DNA of 64,000 bases. Source: Myxococcales bacterium (GTDB lineage Bacteria; Myxococcota_A; Polyangia; Polyangiales; Polyangiaceae). Below are positions 27,471-38,877 of this stretch, piece after piece (position 1 is the first letter of the stretch; every line of letters begins with the position of its first letter). The position numbers were made by a program, and so were the translations under genes. The notes under the pieces were generated by a model, which saw only the letters and a program-made list of their open reading frames with translations, did no database searches and was not told where the DNA came from. The DNA lies in contig JADKKK010000006.1 of assembly GCA_016720545.1 (NCBI GenBank), positions 241,501-305,500 on the forward strand. The letters run 5' to 3'.

Positions 27471-28699
27471 CTACCGCGAGGCGCGCGCCCCACCCCGTCG
27501 TCTGGACGATCCTCTACCTCCCGTTTGGCGCGTTCAGCGGCTTCGTCACCGTGGCGCTCACGTTCCTGGCCACCAAGAAGGGCCTCAGCATCTCCGAGGG
27601 TGCGCTGCTGAACGGCGCGCAGATGCTCATCCAGTGGCTCAAGTGGATCTGGGCGCCCGCGGTGGACGTGACCCTCACGCCGCGCAAGTGGTACGTGCTC
27701 TCGACCTCTCTCTCGGCGTCGGCGATCCTCGCCATGTCGGCGATCCCGCTCGGGCCGAGCACCCTCGGGGTGCTCCTGCTGCTCATCGCGGCGGCGAGCT
27801 TCGTCAATTCGGTGGTCGGTATGGCCATCGAGGCCATGATCGGCGGGTGCACCGCCCCCGAAGACGCAGGTCGCGTGAGCGCTTGGTTTCAGGCGGGAAA
27901 TCTGGGTGGGGCCGGCCTCGGCGGCGCGCTCGGACTCTTCCTCATCGTCTCCATGCCGTCGCCGTGGATGGCCGGCGCGATCATGGGCGGGCTCTTCCTC
28001 GCCTGCTGCGGGGCGCTGCGCTTCACGCCCAACGTCGACGCGCTCCACGAGGGAAAGGGCCCCCGGGCCGCGGTCGTCGGCGTCGTCGCCGATCTCCGAA
28101 AGATGCTCCGCAGCAAGGGCGGCCTGCTCTCCGCCATCCTCTGCGTCATGCCCATCGGCACGGGCGCCGCGCAGGTCGTGCTCACTCAGGGAAAAGTCGC
28201 TCAGCTCTGGGGAGCGGGCGAGCGCGAGGTGGAGCTGCTCCAGGGCCTGCTCGCCGGCCTCATCACCACGCTCGGGTGCTTCGCGGGCGGCTGGGTGTGC
28301 CACCGCGTGCGCCCCCGCACGGCCTACGCGGGGATCGGCATCGGCCTCGCGATCGTGGCCACGGGGATGGCCCTCAGCCCCGCGACCGTGACCATGTACG
28401 TGGCGTGGAGCCTCCTCTACTCGTTTGGCGTAGGTCTCGCGTACGCGGCGTTCACCGCCGTCGTGATCCACGCCATGGGCAAGGGCTCGGGCGCCACGAA
28501 GTACAACATCTTCGCGTCGCTCTCGAACTTCCCCATCTGGTGGCTCGGCCTCGTCCTGGGCGTCGCTGCGCAGCGCTGGGGCCCGCGCTCGATGCTCCTC
28601 ACCGAGGCCGCGTTCGCCGTCGTCGCCGTGGTGATCGTCGCCGCCTCGAACACGCTCGTGGGTCGCTCGAAGCTCCCGGAGATGGCGGCGTCGGAATGA
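27467..28699 (+). CDS. MFS-type transporter (AmpG/PAT-like)
   Basis: 410 residues from the GTG at 27467, overlapping the previous stop. Twelve hydrophobic segments are visible, with loop motifs typical of the major facilitator superfamily (WAPAVDVTLTPRKWYVLST after helix 2, CHRVRPRTAYAGIGIGLAI between the halves). The early LATKKGLSISEGALLNG and KWIWAPAVD blocks resemble AmpG-type carriers, which import muropeptides, but the match is loose. Substrate unknown. It closes a three-gene operon (yjbQ, lipoprotein, transporter). Confidence 0.78.
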   Translation: MTTARRAPHPVVWTILYLPFGAFSGFVTVALTFLATKKGLSISEGALLNGAQMLIQWLKWIWAPAVDVTLTPRKWYVLSTSLSASAILAMSAIPLGPSTLGVLLLLIAAASFVNSVVGMAIEAMIGGCTAPEDAGRVSAWFQAGNLGGAGLGGALGLFLIVSMPSPWMAGAIMGGLFLACCGALRFTPNVDALHEGKGPRAAVVGVVADLRKMLRSKGGLLSAILCVMPIGTGAAQVVLTQGKVAQLWGAGEREVELLQGLLAGLITTLGCFAGGWVCHRVRPRTAYAGIGIGLAIVATGMALSPATVTMYVAWSLLYSFGVGLAYAAFTAVVIHAMGKGSGATKYNIFASLSNFPIWWLGLVLGVAAQRWGPRSMLLTEAAFAVVAVVIVAASNTLVGRSKLPEMAASE

Positions 28700-28741
28700 A
28701 TCCGAGGGCCCGCTACCTCGCGCGCTTCGAATGGTCGACGT

Positions 28742-28886
28742 CTAGCAGCGTTGATTGACTCCCGTCGGCCCGTCGCCGTCCGCGCCCGGTGCCGGCGCGA
28801 ACGGCGCAGCCTCGATGACTTGTACGATGCCACCGCCTGCGCGGCCCGTTTCGGTGGCAACGCCCCAAGCGCCGGCAGCCTGCTAA
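28742..28886. repeat. MITE-like intergenic repeat, diverged copy C
   Basis: Begins CTAGCAG-CGTTGATTGAC, then the block ACTCCCGTCGGCCCGTCGCC shared with copies A and B, and ends GGCAGCCTGCTAA, which mirrors the start. The middle differs from A and B. It ends 14 bases before the MutS-like gene. Confidence 0.65.
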
Positions 28887-28900
28887 CGTCTCACCGCGCG

Positions 28901-30547
28901 ATGTCCGAACCCCGCGCCGCGCTCGACCTCTTGTTCCCGACGCCCGCGCTCCGGATAGACCTCGAGCAGACCTCGCTCGGCCTCGACCTCGCGTTCGCGG
29001 GCGGCGTCGCCGGGGGCCTCTTCAGCGACGCGCTCGACCGCGCGCCGGTGGGCCCCACCGCGTGGAAGGCCGCGTCGTTCGCCGCCGATCTCTTCGTGCC
29101 CGCCTTCGTCGCGAGCTGCTTCACCATCGGCGACGGGCAGCTCGTCTCGCAGAAGCACCTCGTCAAGCTCGTCACGAGCCCGCCCGTCGACCCCGCCGTG
29201 GTGCTGCACCGCCGCGCCGTGGTCGACGAGCTCGTGACCCACCCGAGCCGCCGCGAGGCATTGCATGCACTCTACACCGATCTACTGCGCCTCCGCTCCA
29301 TGCTCGAGGGCGCGGCAGGCGCGGGAAAATGGGACGCGAACCGCCGCCAGCTCGACATCCTCGCCCTCGTGAAGAAGCTCTTCGACCGCCTGGCGGAACC
29401 GCCGGCCGAGGGCGCGTCGTCGTCGGCGCTCGCGAGGTTGTCCGACTACGGCAGGCGCGTGTTGGCCAGCGAGCCCTACCGCTCGCTCGCAGATCTCTTG
29501 CGGTACGACGAGAGCATGGCGACCCTCAGCTTGAAGGTCGGCATCGGGGCCGACGGGCGCATCCGCGGCTTCCAGCTGCTGTCGGTCGAGGAGGACCGCT
29601 CGAACCCCTTCGTGAGCTCGGCGTGGCGGAGGTGGCTCGCCAAGGTGGAGCTCTTCGTGCGCGGCTACCGCTTCGGCGACGGCGAGGTGATGGCGCGCCT
29701 CATCGACGCGGTGTTCGACGGCCTGCGTGACGAGCTCGCGCCCCTCGTTCAGCTCGTCGGAGATCTCGAGTTCTATCTGGGCGCGCTCGGCCTGCGCGAC
29801 GCGGCGGCCGCGCGCGGGCTCTCCATGTGCCTCCCCAAGCTCGCCGAGCCGGGCGAGCCCCGCGTGCTCGAGGGCCTGTGGAACCCGCTCTTGCTCGCGA
29901 GCGGCGTCGCGCCCGTGCCGTGCGATCTGCGGCTCGATCGGCACGACGCGTGCGTGCTCGTGACCGGCCCGAACTCCGGCGGAAAGACCCGCCTCTTGCA
30001 GTCGGTCGGGCTCTCGCAGGTGCTCGCCCAGGTGGGGCTCTTCGTGCCCGCGCGCGCGGGCTGCGTGATGCTCGGCTCGAGCCTCGTCGTGTCGCTCATC
30101 CAGGAGACTCGAGTCGATCAGGCCGAGGGTCGCCTCGGGATGGAGCTGCTCCGCATCCGCGAGCTCTTCGAGAGCCTCCCGCCCGGCGCCATGGTCATCC
30201 TCGACGAGCTCTGCTCGGGCACGAACCCGTCGGAGGGCGAGGAGATCTTCGAGCTCGTCATTCGAATGCTCACGCGGTTGCGGCCGCAGACGTTCATCAC
30301 GACGCACTTCCTGGCGTTCGCGACCCGGCTAGAGGCCGCCGGCGAGATCGAAGAGCTCCGCTTCCTCCAGGTCGAGCTCGATCCCAACCACCTGCCCACC
30401 TACCAGTTCACGCCCGGCGTCGCGCAGACCTCGCTCGCGGGCAAGGCCGCCGCGCGCCTCGGGGTCACGGGCGAGCAGCTCTTGGCGCTCATCGAGCGAA
30501 ACCTCGCCGCCGCCGCCAAGCCCGCTCAGGGGAGCCAGGCGCCCTGA
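28901..30547 (+). CDS. MutS-like (MutS-III/MutS2-related) DNA-mismatch-type ATPase
   Basis: 548 residues. The C-terminal third is a MutS-family ATPase: Walker A GPNSGGKT near 355, QETRVDQAEGRLGMEL, Walker B MVILDELCSGTNPSEGEE near 432 and TTHFLAFATRL. Upstream is a helical clamp/lever-like region. The mismatch-recognition domain of MutS and the C-terminal Smr nuclease of MutS2 are both missing, so this is one of the short MutS-like proteins found next to repeats or alone in many bacteria. DNA binding is likely; function is not known. Next gene starts 1 base after the stop. Confidence 0.82.
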   Translation: MSEPRAALDLLFPTPALRIDLEQTSLGLDLAFAGGVAGGLFSDALDRAPVGPTAWKAASFAADLFVPAFVASCFTIGDGQLVSQKHLVKLVTSPPVDPAVVLHRRAVVDELVTHPSRREALHALYTDLLRLRSMLEGAAGAGKWDANRRQLDILALVKKLFDRLAEPPAEGASSSALARLSDYGRRVLASEPYRSLADLLRYDESMATLSLKVGIGADGRIRGFQLLSVEEDRSNPFVSSAWRRWLAKVELFVRGYRFGDGEVMARLIDAVFDGLRDELAPLVQLVGDLEFYLGALGLRDAAAARGLSMCLPKLAEPGEPRVLEGLWNPLLLASGVAPVPCDLRLDRHDACVLVTGPNSGGKTRLLQSVGLSQVLAQVGLFVPARAGCVMLGSSLVVSLIQETRVDQAEGRLGMELLRIRELFESLPPGAMVILDELCSGTNPSEGEEIFELVIRMLTRLRPQTFITTHFLAFATRLEAAGEIEELRFLQVELDPNHLPTYQFTPGVAQTSLAGKAAARLGVTGEQLLALIERNLAAAAKPAQGSQAP

Positions 30548-30548
30548 C

Positions 30549-31532
30549 ATGCCCACCTTCCTCGTGACCTCACGCATGAGCCCCGCGCTCGCCGCGCGCG
30601 TGGAGGCCAGCGTCACCGGGCGCTCGTCGAGCCCCCGCGCGGCGGGTCGTCGGCTGGTCGCGCTCGCGCGCTTCGTGGGGCTCGGGGTCGTCGCGTTCGC
30701 CGTGGTCTCGCTCGTGGCCGCGCGCCGCCGCGCGGGCAGCGAGCTCGAGATCGCGCGCGCCGCGTTGCTCGCCGACGTGCGCGCCCACGCCGCGTCGCTC
30801 ACGCCGGCGGAGCACGAGCTCCCGACGCGGATCTCGCCGTGGATCGTCGCGGGCGCCGGCGCCTACGCGGGCGACCTCGTCGACCCCGAGCTCCGCGCGC
30901 CCGGCGCGCTCGAGGCCCGCCTCGCCGAGCCGACCGTCTACGTCCGCGGGGCCCAGCCCACCCTGACGACGCCTCGCGGGGTCGTCGAGGCCGCCCGGGC
31001 CTCCGCGAAGGACGCGCTCCTGCTCTGCCTCGTGGAGCCGCCCTCGGCCTCCACCGAGAAGGTCATGCTCGGCCGCGTGCGTGTCGCCTACACCGGCGGC
31101 GCAGAGGCCCGCACGCCGCGGGTGCGCAGGCTCGGCGACGCGCACGTGGGCCTCCCGTTCCTCGCGCCCGCCTGGGAGCGCCGCGTGCTCGAGGCCGAGA
31201 GCCCGCGCGCGCTGCGGGATCTCCGCCGCGATCTCGAGAGGGCGCCGCTCGCGTCGGCGAAGGCCGCGGCGCAGGCGCGCTGGCTCCTCTTCGCGATCGA
31301 CGAGCCGGGCCACGGCGCCGGCCCCACAGAGATCGACGGCGAGCGCGCCCACGCGATCCGCCTCTCGCTGCTCGAGGTCTCGACCGGGCGCGTCCTCTTG
31401 CGGCTTCGACGCGAGGTCGATCCTTCCGGCTTCACCGAGGCCGCGCGCGTGCAGTTCGCGAGCGGCCTCGACTCGTGCCGCTTCGCGCTCGACGTGCTCG
31501 AGGCGACGCACAAGCCTAGTCAATACAATTGA
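30549..31532 (+). CDS. Single-pass membrane protein of unknown function
   Basis: 327 residues; one helix near 40-58 (FVGLGVVAFAVVSLVA) followed by a basic patch, then a long soluble region rich in Arg and Ala, probably periplasmic. Segments VYVRGAQPTLTTPRGVVEAA and LLLCLVEPPSASTEKVMLGR look like beta strands. No domain is recognised. It follows the MutS-like gene by one base and so shares its transcript; it meets the kinase gene tail to tail at 31532/31533. Confidence 0.65.
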   Translation: MPTFLVTSRMSPALAARVEASVTGRSSSPRAAGRRLVALARFVGLGVVAFAVVSLVAARRRAGSELEIARAALLADVRAHAASLTPAEHELPTRISPWIVAGAGAYAGDLVDPELRAPGALEARLAEPTVYVRGAQPTLTTPRGVVEAARASAKDALLLCLVEPPSASTEKVMLGRVRVAYTGGAEARTPRVRRLGDAHVGLPFLAPAWERRVLEAESPRALRDLRRDLERAPLASAKAAAQARWLLFAIDEPGHGAGPTEIDGERAHAIRLSLLEVSTGRVLLRLRREVDPSGFTEAARVQFASGLDSCRFALDVLEATHKPSQYN

Positions 31533-33698
<2,166 letters not shown>

Positions 33699-33741
33699 TC
33701 TTCTCTCCAGGCCTACCACATCGGGGCCACTACCGCGGGCG

Positions 33742-34392
33742 TCAGAAGTCGACGAGCACGCCGAGCGCGAACGCGAGCGCGACCGTGTCTTTGCCTGCCC
33801 CGGTGGCGTACGCCGCGCCGTGGTGGGCGGCGCCGAACGTCGACTGCAGGTCCGCGAACAGAGAGACGGGACGCCGGAGCTTGTAGCCTGCACCTATCCC
33901 GACGGGGATCTCCAGGAAGCCGCCCGAGCCCGCGGGGGTCGACAGCGCGCGCGCGTAGCCCGCGCCCACCGAGAGCCACACCGAGAAGCGCTCGGTGCGG
34001 GGCAACGGCGAGATCGCGCGAGCGTGCAGCCCGAGCGACCCGAGCGTGCGCCCGGAGCCCGCCTGCGGGGCGAACGCGAACGCGCCGTACGCGCCCACTC
34101 GGACGAACGGGAAGGCCGCGAGGTGGCCGCGGAGCTCGGCGCGGACGCCGGGATCCGCGTCGGACACGCCCGCCGCGCGCCCACCGAGGAAGCGCTTCTC
34201 GACGCCCACCTGGGCCGAGGCGTCGGCGTGGAGCTGCGCCCGCGCCGCGGAGGGCGACACCAGCACGCCGAGGCCCAGAAGAGCGGCCGCCGCCTTCAGC
34301 GGCGAGGCGACTTGGCGAGAACGCGCGCTCGCGGGGACCAGGGTCGGGGACACGCCGGACACGCTACCACGCGCACGAAGGCACGCTGGCAC
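33742..34392 (-). CDS. Small outer-membrane beta-barrel protein
   Basis: 216 residues. A cleavable signal (AAALLGLGVLVSPSAARAQ) is followed by alternating beta strands, ending with LAFALGVLVDF, which has the terminal Phe of outer-membrane barrels. About eight strands could form. The ATG at 34390-34392 gives a long n-region; internal GTG codons near 34342 or 34351 are possible starts. It sits 43 bases upstream of the kinase gene and 54 bases after the beta-helix lipoprotein gene. Function unknown. Confidence 0.65.
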   Translation of the reverse strand: MPACLRARGSVSGVSPTLVPASARSRQVASPLKAAAALLGLGVLVSPSAARAQLHADASAQVGVEKRFLGGRAAGVSDADPGVRAELRGHLAAFPFVRVGAYGAFAFAPQAGSGRTLGSLGLHARAISPLPRTERFSVWLSVGAGYARALSTPAGSGGFLEIPVGIGAGYKLRRPVSLFADLQSTFGAAHHGAAYATGAGKDTVALAFALGVLVDF

Positions 34393-34446
34393 GCACCTCT
34401 AGCCTGGCTATCGCCGGCGACCGCCTCGGTGGCGCGGGGCGCGCCT

Positions 34447-36344
34447 TCACCTGCAGACGATCCCGTCACGGGCGCAGCGCAGCGCGCGCTGGGCCTCGTA
34501 GAGCGACGGCGGATCGAGCGCGACGCCTGGGCTCTCGGTGAAGTCCTGCGGGGCGCCCTGGTCGAGCGCGGCCCACCCGGAGTTCGAGAAGCTCGTAGGG
34601 CAGAGGAGCGCGGTCGCGCCCGGGGCCGCGGTCGACCCGAGCAAGTAGCCGTGCCCCCACTGCGCGCTCTCCACGGCGCACCCGCGCGCCGTGGGGTGGT
34701 TCCTGAGGACGTGCGGGTTCCAGAACACGAAATCGGTCGCGGTGAACCCCGCCCCGGAGCTGGTGGTGCCTCGGTTCACGGCTTGGAGCCACGCCCCGTC
34801 GAGCGAGGCGTTGTCGAACAAGACCGCCTGCGCGAGGAACCGGTGCGCGTCGTCCGCGTAGCGCGTGTCCACGCTCGCGTCGCGCAGGAAGACCGCCCCG
34901 CTCACCGCGCTGCTGAGGATGAAGGCGTGCCGCGAGCGCTCGGAGCGCGAGTCTCGCACCATCGCGTCGGCGCCCTGCACGAGGAAGGTGTAGCCGTTGC
35001 CGCCGCCGCCCCGGTAGAGCGGGAAGCTCATGTCGCAGCTCGACACGCTCACGCGGAAGGTCGCGGTGTTCACGAAGATGCCTATCGACAGGAGATGTGC
35101 GTTCGTCGTGTTCACCGCCGGTCGGTAGCTCGCGACGTCGTGAATCCATGCATCATGCACGCGATCGAGATCGATCGCCCGCGAGGAGTGGACCTCGTAG
35201 CCCGTGGTGCCTGGCACGTCGTAGTCGAGGTCCGCGGCGGGCTCGGCCACGCTCGACGTGAGGTTCTCGGTCATGCCGATCGCGAGGGACTCGAGCCCGA
35301 CCTCCTCGATGAAACCCGTGAGCCTGTAGAGCCGCGCGGCGTCGCGCACCGCGACGGGGTGACGTGTGGGCGCGTCGAGACCCACGCGGCCGCCGCCGAC
35401 GCTGGTCACTCGGCGCGGATAGACAAGGCCCAGGAACGACGCGCTGGGCCAGAGCCCGGCGACGCCCGAGGTCGCCTCGTCCATCCGGTGGTCGGCGCGG
35501 AAGGCGTCGGTCACGTCGGTGCGCACCGTGACGTAGTCGCCCACGGCGATGGGCCCGGTCGCGGCGACCGGCACGGACATCGAGGGCTCGGGCACGTCCG
35601 CGGTGAGGGGGTAGGTGGTCGCGCCCACCGGGTCGTAGAGGCTCCCCGCGCCGCGGAAGAGGATCATGGCCCGGCTCCGGGCGTTCGTGGGGTCGTCGAG
35701 CCAGAGGTGCGTGCTCGCGCGCCCCGCGCCCCGGATCACCACGCGGCTGCAGGTCACCGAGAGCGCCGGCCCGGTGGGCGCGGGGAACGTGAGCCGGAAG
35801 GTGCCGGGCGGCAGGAGCACCACGCCTCCACCGGCCGCGCAGGCCGCCGCGATGCCCGCCTGGATGCCGGCGGTCGCGTCCACCACGCCGTCGCCAAGCG
35901 CCGCGCTCACGGTCGCGACGACGGTCCCGCGCCCGATGGGTGGAGGCTCCACGCCCTGGTGGTAGCCGGCGTAGGAGAAGTCGGGGAGCGCGCGCCCCTC
36001 CGCGTCGCGCGCGCCGCCGGCGTGCACCGGCCGCCAGCCAAGCGGGAAGAGCACGCTCCGCGGCCCCGCCGGCGCCGCGTCGGGGGTCGCGTCCGCTTCG
36101 GCGTCGGTCGCGTCGGTCGCGTCGGTCGCGTCGGTCGCGTCGGTCGCGTCGGTCGCGTCGTCGCCGGAGTCTTTGAGGCCCGCGCCTGCGTCGTGCGCGG
36201 CCGCCTCGGCGCTCGCCCCGTCGGCCGGGGGCGCCTCGACGCCCGCGTCGGAGGGCGCAGGCGGGCCGTCCGCGCCGCCACACGCCGCGAAGAGACCGCG
36301 AGCGCGACGAGCGCGCCGCCGCGCGATGCGTAAGAGCACCTCAT
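34447..36344 (-). CDS. Right-handed beta-helix (pectate-lyase-3-like) lipoprotein, frame broken at about 36296
   Basis: The main frame codes for a linker of Asp-Ala-Thr repeats, then a pectate-lyase-3/tailspike-like opening (VSAALGDGVVDATAGIQAGI, VLLPPGTFRLTFPAP, SRVVIRGAGRASTHLWLD) and many beta-helix coils. Its own N-terminus is Arg-rich and not a signal peptide. In the neighbouring frame, ATG at 36342-36344 gives MRCSYASRGGALVALAV; adding one G to the GG at 36296-36297 (minus-strand sense) joins this to LFAACGG and makes a normal lipobox signal. So a one-base loss is likely. Such proteins bind or cleave polysaccharides at the surface; no catalytic residues could be placed. Confidence 0.72.
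36101..36162 (-). repeat. In-gene 9-bp tandem repeat coding for Asp-Ala-Thr
   Basis: GCGTCGGTC is repeated nearly seven times, coding on the minus strand for (D-A-T)n in the linker of the beta-helix lipoprotein. Units are in frame and identical, so copy number probably varies. Confidence 0.85.
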
Positions 36345-36852
36345 CGAGCGATGGTGGCACGACGGCGAACACGCCACAACGACGGCGCTCCGCGGCGCAA
36401 GGAGCGTGTATTCTGCACCCCAGGGAGGCCCCGTGCCCACACGTCGGGCGAGCGCCGCGCCGCCGGCGTGTGACTCGTGTGTCAGGTGGCCTGACGAAAA
36501 AAAGTGGGGGCCCATCGGGTCGCGCCGAAGGATGTCAGGCACTTCCGCAGGGGGCGCGCGATGGCGCGGTTGGTGCATTCCAGGTGGGCTCGTAGGGACC
36601 ACGAAAAAGGCCACTGGCGTGGCGCCCGAGAGGGTCGGTGGTGTCAGCCTCGGTTCGATTCCGGGACCTACGACCGCTCACTCCGCTCCGCTCCCGAACC
36701 GCCGACCGCGCCCTCGCGTGCCGTGGCGTACATTTGGAGTCTCGAGCCTCGGAGAGCCCGCGGCGGTTTCCGTGAGCGGCAGGCGCCGGGGATGGTAGCC
36801 ACTGGGCGATGTCCCTCGTTCGCATGAACCTCGAAGTGAGCCCCGAAGGGGC
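36345..36852. other. Long intergenic region without a gene
   Basis: About 510 bases between divergent genes. It contains a short hairpin (GTCAGG-TGG-CCTGAC, 36479-36493), a T-arm-like stretch (GGTTCGATTCCGGG, about 36652-36665) with no cloverleaf around it, and a small hairpin GCCCCGAAGGGGC (36839-36851) that leads into the 47-bp tandem repeat. The open frames here have no protein-like composition. Confidence 0.5.
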
Positions 36853-36946
36853 GAACGGTGGTCTATGGCGGCCCCGAGCCGAAGGCGAGGTGTCGCCATG
36901 AACGGTGGTCTATGGCGGCCCCGAGCCGAAGGCGAGGTGTCACCAT
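36853..36946 (+). repeat. 47-bp tandem duplication ending at the helicase start codon
   Basis: Two copies (36853-36899 and 36900-36946) differ at one base. Each starts GAACGGTGGTCTATGGCGGC, contains GAGCCGAAGGCGAG and ends in CCAT; the ATG formed at the end of copy 2 (36945) is the chosen start of the SNF2 helicase, and GAAGGCGAGG could serve as its ribosome site. Related sequences occur at 61453-61530 and, inverted, at 59884-59946. Confidence 0.85.
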
Positions 36947-38699
36947 GAACCGCGCCGTCGGCGCCCCGAAGAAGCTCTCCAGCGCCGCGGCGAAAGGCGC
37001 GCGCGCACCTGCAGCGCGCGGCCCCGCCGAGGCCCGCGCGATCGCCCTCGACGTGCCCTTCGCCATGCGCGGCGTCGCGGCGGCCTGCGGCGCGCGCTGG
37101 AGCACCGAGCACGGCGTCTTCGTGTGGCGTGGCGTCGAGCTGCCCGAGGGCCTCGCGCCCTTCGCGCCCGCGCCCTACTCCTGGGAGGCCCACGTGCAGC
37201 GCGAGCTCGACGACGAGGCCGGCTTCGCGCCGCCGGCGCCGCCGCGTGCCCCCTCGAGCGGGCTCGTCCCGCGCCCCCACCAGGAGCAGGCGATCGCCTC
37301 CGTGCTGGCGGCGCACCGCGCCGGGCGTCCCGGCTTCTTGCTCGCCGACGACGTGGGCCTCGGGAAGACCATCAGCGCGTGGGAGGCCATCCGGCGCCTC
37401 ACCCCCGCGACCCCTTCGCGCCCCGCGCGGATCCTCATCGTCTCCCCCCTCGCGGTGCTCGCGCACTGGCGACGCACGATTGAGGCGATGGGAGGCCTGG
37501 GCGGGGACTTGGGCCACGACATCGTGCTCATGAACTACGAGCGCTTGGGGAAGCTCTTCGAGGTGACAGCGAGCGCGCGCCGCGCCATCAAGAGCAAGAA
37601 GGGGCTCGCCCGCAAGGGCACCGCCGCGGAGCTCGACGTCATCGTGTGGGACGAGAGCCACAAGTGCAAGAACCCCACCTCGGCGCGCTCGAAGCTCGCC
37701 GCGAAGCTCACCGCCAAGGCGTCGTTCTGCCTCTGGCTCTCCGCCACGGCGGGCCAGAACCCGCTCGAGCTCTCGTACCTCGCGCCGCTGCTCGCGAGCG
37801 TCACGGGGGCCCGCGCCGCCGATCTGAAGGACTTCGAGGCGTGGTGCACGAGCCAGGGCCTCGGCCTCGGTCGCGGCGCGTTCGGAAAGTGGGAGTGGCG
37901 CGGCGACGCGGCGGACACCGCGAAGGTGCGCGCGCTGCTGTTCGAGCCTCGCGCCGACGGAGCGCCCGCCGCCGGCCTCCGCAGGCGGCCGGAGGACATC
38001 GCGGGCTGGCCGGAGCTCCAGCGGATCCTCGCGCCCATCGGCCTCCAGCCCGAGGCACGTGCACTCTACATGGAAGCGTGGACCGCGTTTCGGCGCGAGC
38101 TCGAGCTCGCGCCCCGCGGTCGGGATCCCCGCTCCGCCTTCGCCGCCGCGCTCCGCTTTCGCCAGAAGGGCTCGCTCATTCGCGTGCCAGGCACGGCCGA
38201 GCTCGTCCGCGAGCTGCTCGACAATGGCCAACAGGTCGCCGTGTCGGTCGCGTTCGTCGAGACCCTCGAGCACCTCCGCGACGAGCTCGCGCCGGCGGGC
38301 GTCGCCCTCATCCACGGCGCGCTCCCCGCCCGCGAGCGCGAAGAAGAGCGCCTCCGCTTCCAGCGGGGCGAGGCGAGGGTCGTGATCTTCACCGTGGAGG
38401 AGGGCATCTCGCTCCACCAGGGCGAGCACAACGACGCGCCCCGCTCCGAGGTGATCCACGACCTGCGGTGGTCGGCCATCCAGATGGCGCAGATCGAGGG
38501 GCGCTGCCACCGCGACGGGCGCTTCGCCCAGGTGTACTGGACCTACGCGGACGACACGATCGAGGAGCGAATCGCGCGCGTCGTGGTGCGCCGCCTGGTC
38601 TCCATGAAGGACCTCGTCGGTGACGATCTGGACACGGTGAAAGAGATCGAGCGCCTGCTCGGAGAGGGCACGGCCGACGCCGCTGATGGCCTCGCCTGA
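36945..38699 (+). CDS. SNF2-family helicase with N-terminal DUF5710-like domain
   Basis: 584 residues. The first part (ALDVPFAMRGVAAACGARWS ... FVWRGVEL) looks like DUF5710, a small module often seen in phage and plasmid proteins. The motor has RPHQEQAIASVLAAH, Walker A DDVGLGKT near 134, VSPLAVLAHW, DESH in VWDESHKCKNPTS near 235, LSATAGQNPLEL, and in the second lobe VAVSVAFVETLEHL and QMAQIEGRCHRDGR (arginine finger region). It is a DNA-dependent ATPase. Phage-like relatives and the repeat-rich flank suggest acquisition by transfer, but its composition matches the neighbourhood. Confidence 0.85.
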   Translation: MNRAVGAPKKLSSAAAKGARAPAARGPAEARAIALDVPFAMRGVAAACGARWSTEHGVFVWRGVELPEGLAPFAPAPYSWEAHVQRELDDEAGFAPPAPPRAPSSGLVPRPHQEQAIASVLAAHRAGRPGFLLADDVGLGKTISAWEAIRRLTPATPSRPARILIVSPLAVLAHWRRTIEAMGGLGGDLGHDIVLMNYERLGKLFEVTASARRAIKSKKGLARKGTAAELDVIVWDESHKCKNPTSARSKLAAKLTAKASFCLWLSATAGQNPLELSYLAPLLASVTGARAADLKDFEAWCTSQGLGLGRGAFGKWEWRGDAADTAKVRALLFEPRADGAPAAGLRRRPEDIAGWPELQRILAPIGLQPEARALYMEAWTAFRRELELAPRGRDPRSAFAAALRFRQKGSLIRVPGTAELVRELLDNGQQVAVSVAFVETLEHLRDELAPAGVALIHGALPAREREEERLRFQRGEARVVIFTVEEGISLHQGEHNDAPRSEVIHDLRWSAIQMAQIEGRCHRDGRFAQVYWTYADDTIEERIARVVVRRLVSMKDLVGDDLDTVKEIERLLGEGTADAADGLA

Positions 38700-38877
38700 G
38701 CGTGCGCCCCCGGGCGTGCGGCGCGGAGAGCTCGGCGGCGTCGCCGCGCCTCGCGGACCGCGCGGCGCACGCAGCACCCACGTCTGCCCACCCCGCCGCA
38801 CGTGCGCCTCGAGGGCGCCTTTCGCGCGGGCAGTTGCAGGGGCGCGCGGCTCTCCCGTCCCGCGCACGCGCGTTTGG

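Noticed and set aside
36405..36420. Motif TGTATTCTGCA, with similar strings at about 43688 and 52255 on the minus strand
   Set aside because: Three loose matches in AT-richer spots of intergenic DNA; they do not sit at a fixed distance from starts, so a shared regulator site is not supported.
36591..36673. Possible tRNA: GGTTCGATTCCGGG followed by ACCTACGA, with CGTAGGG 55 bases before
   Set aside because: T-arm and most of an acceptor stem pair, but there is no D-arm, no anticodon arm and one acceptor mismatch. At most a decayed tRNA or chance.
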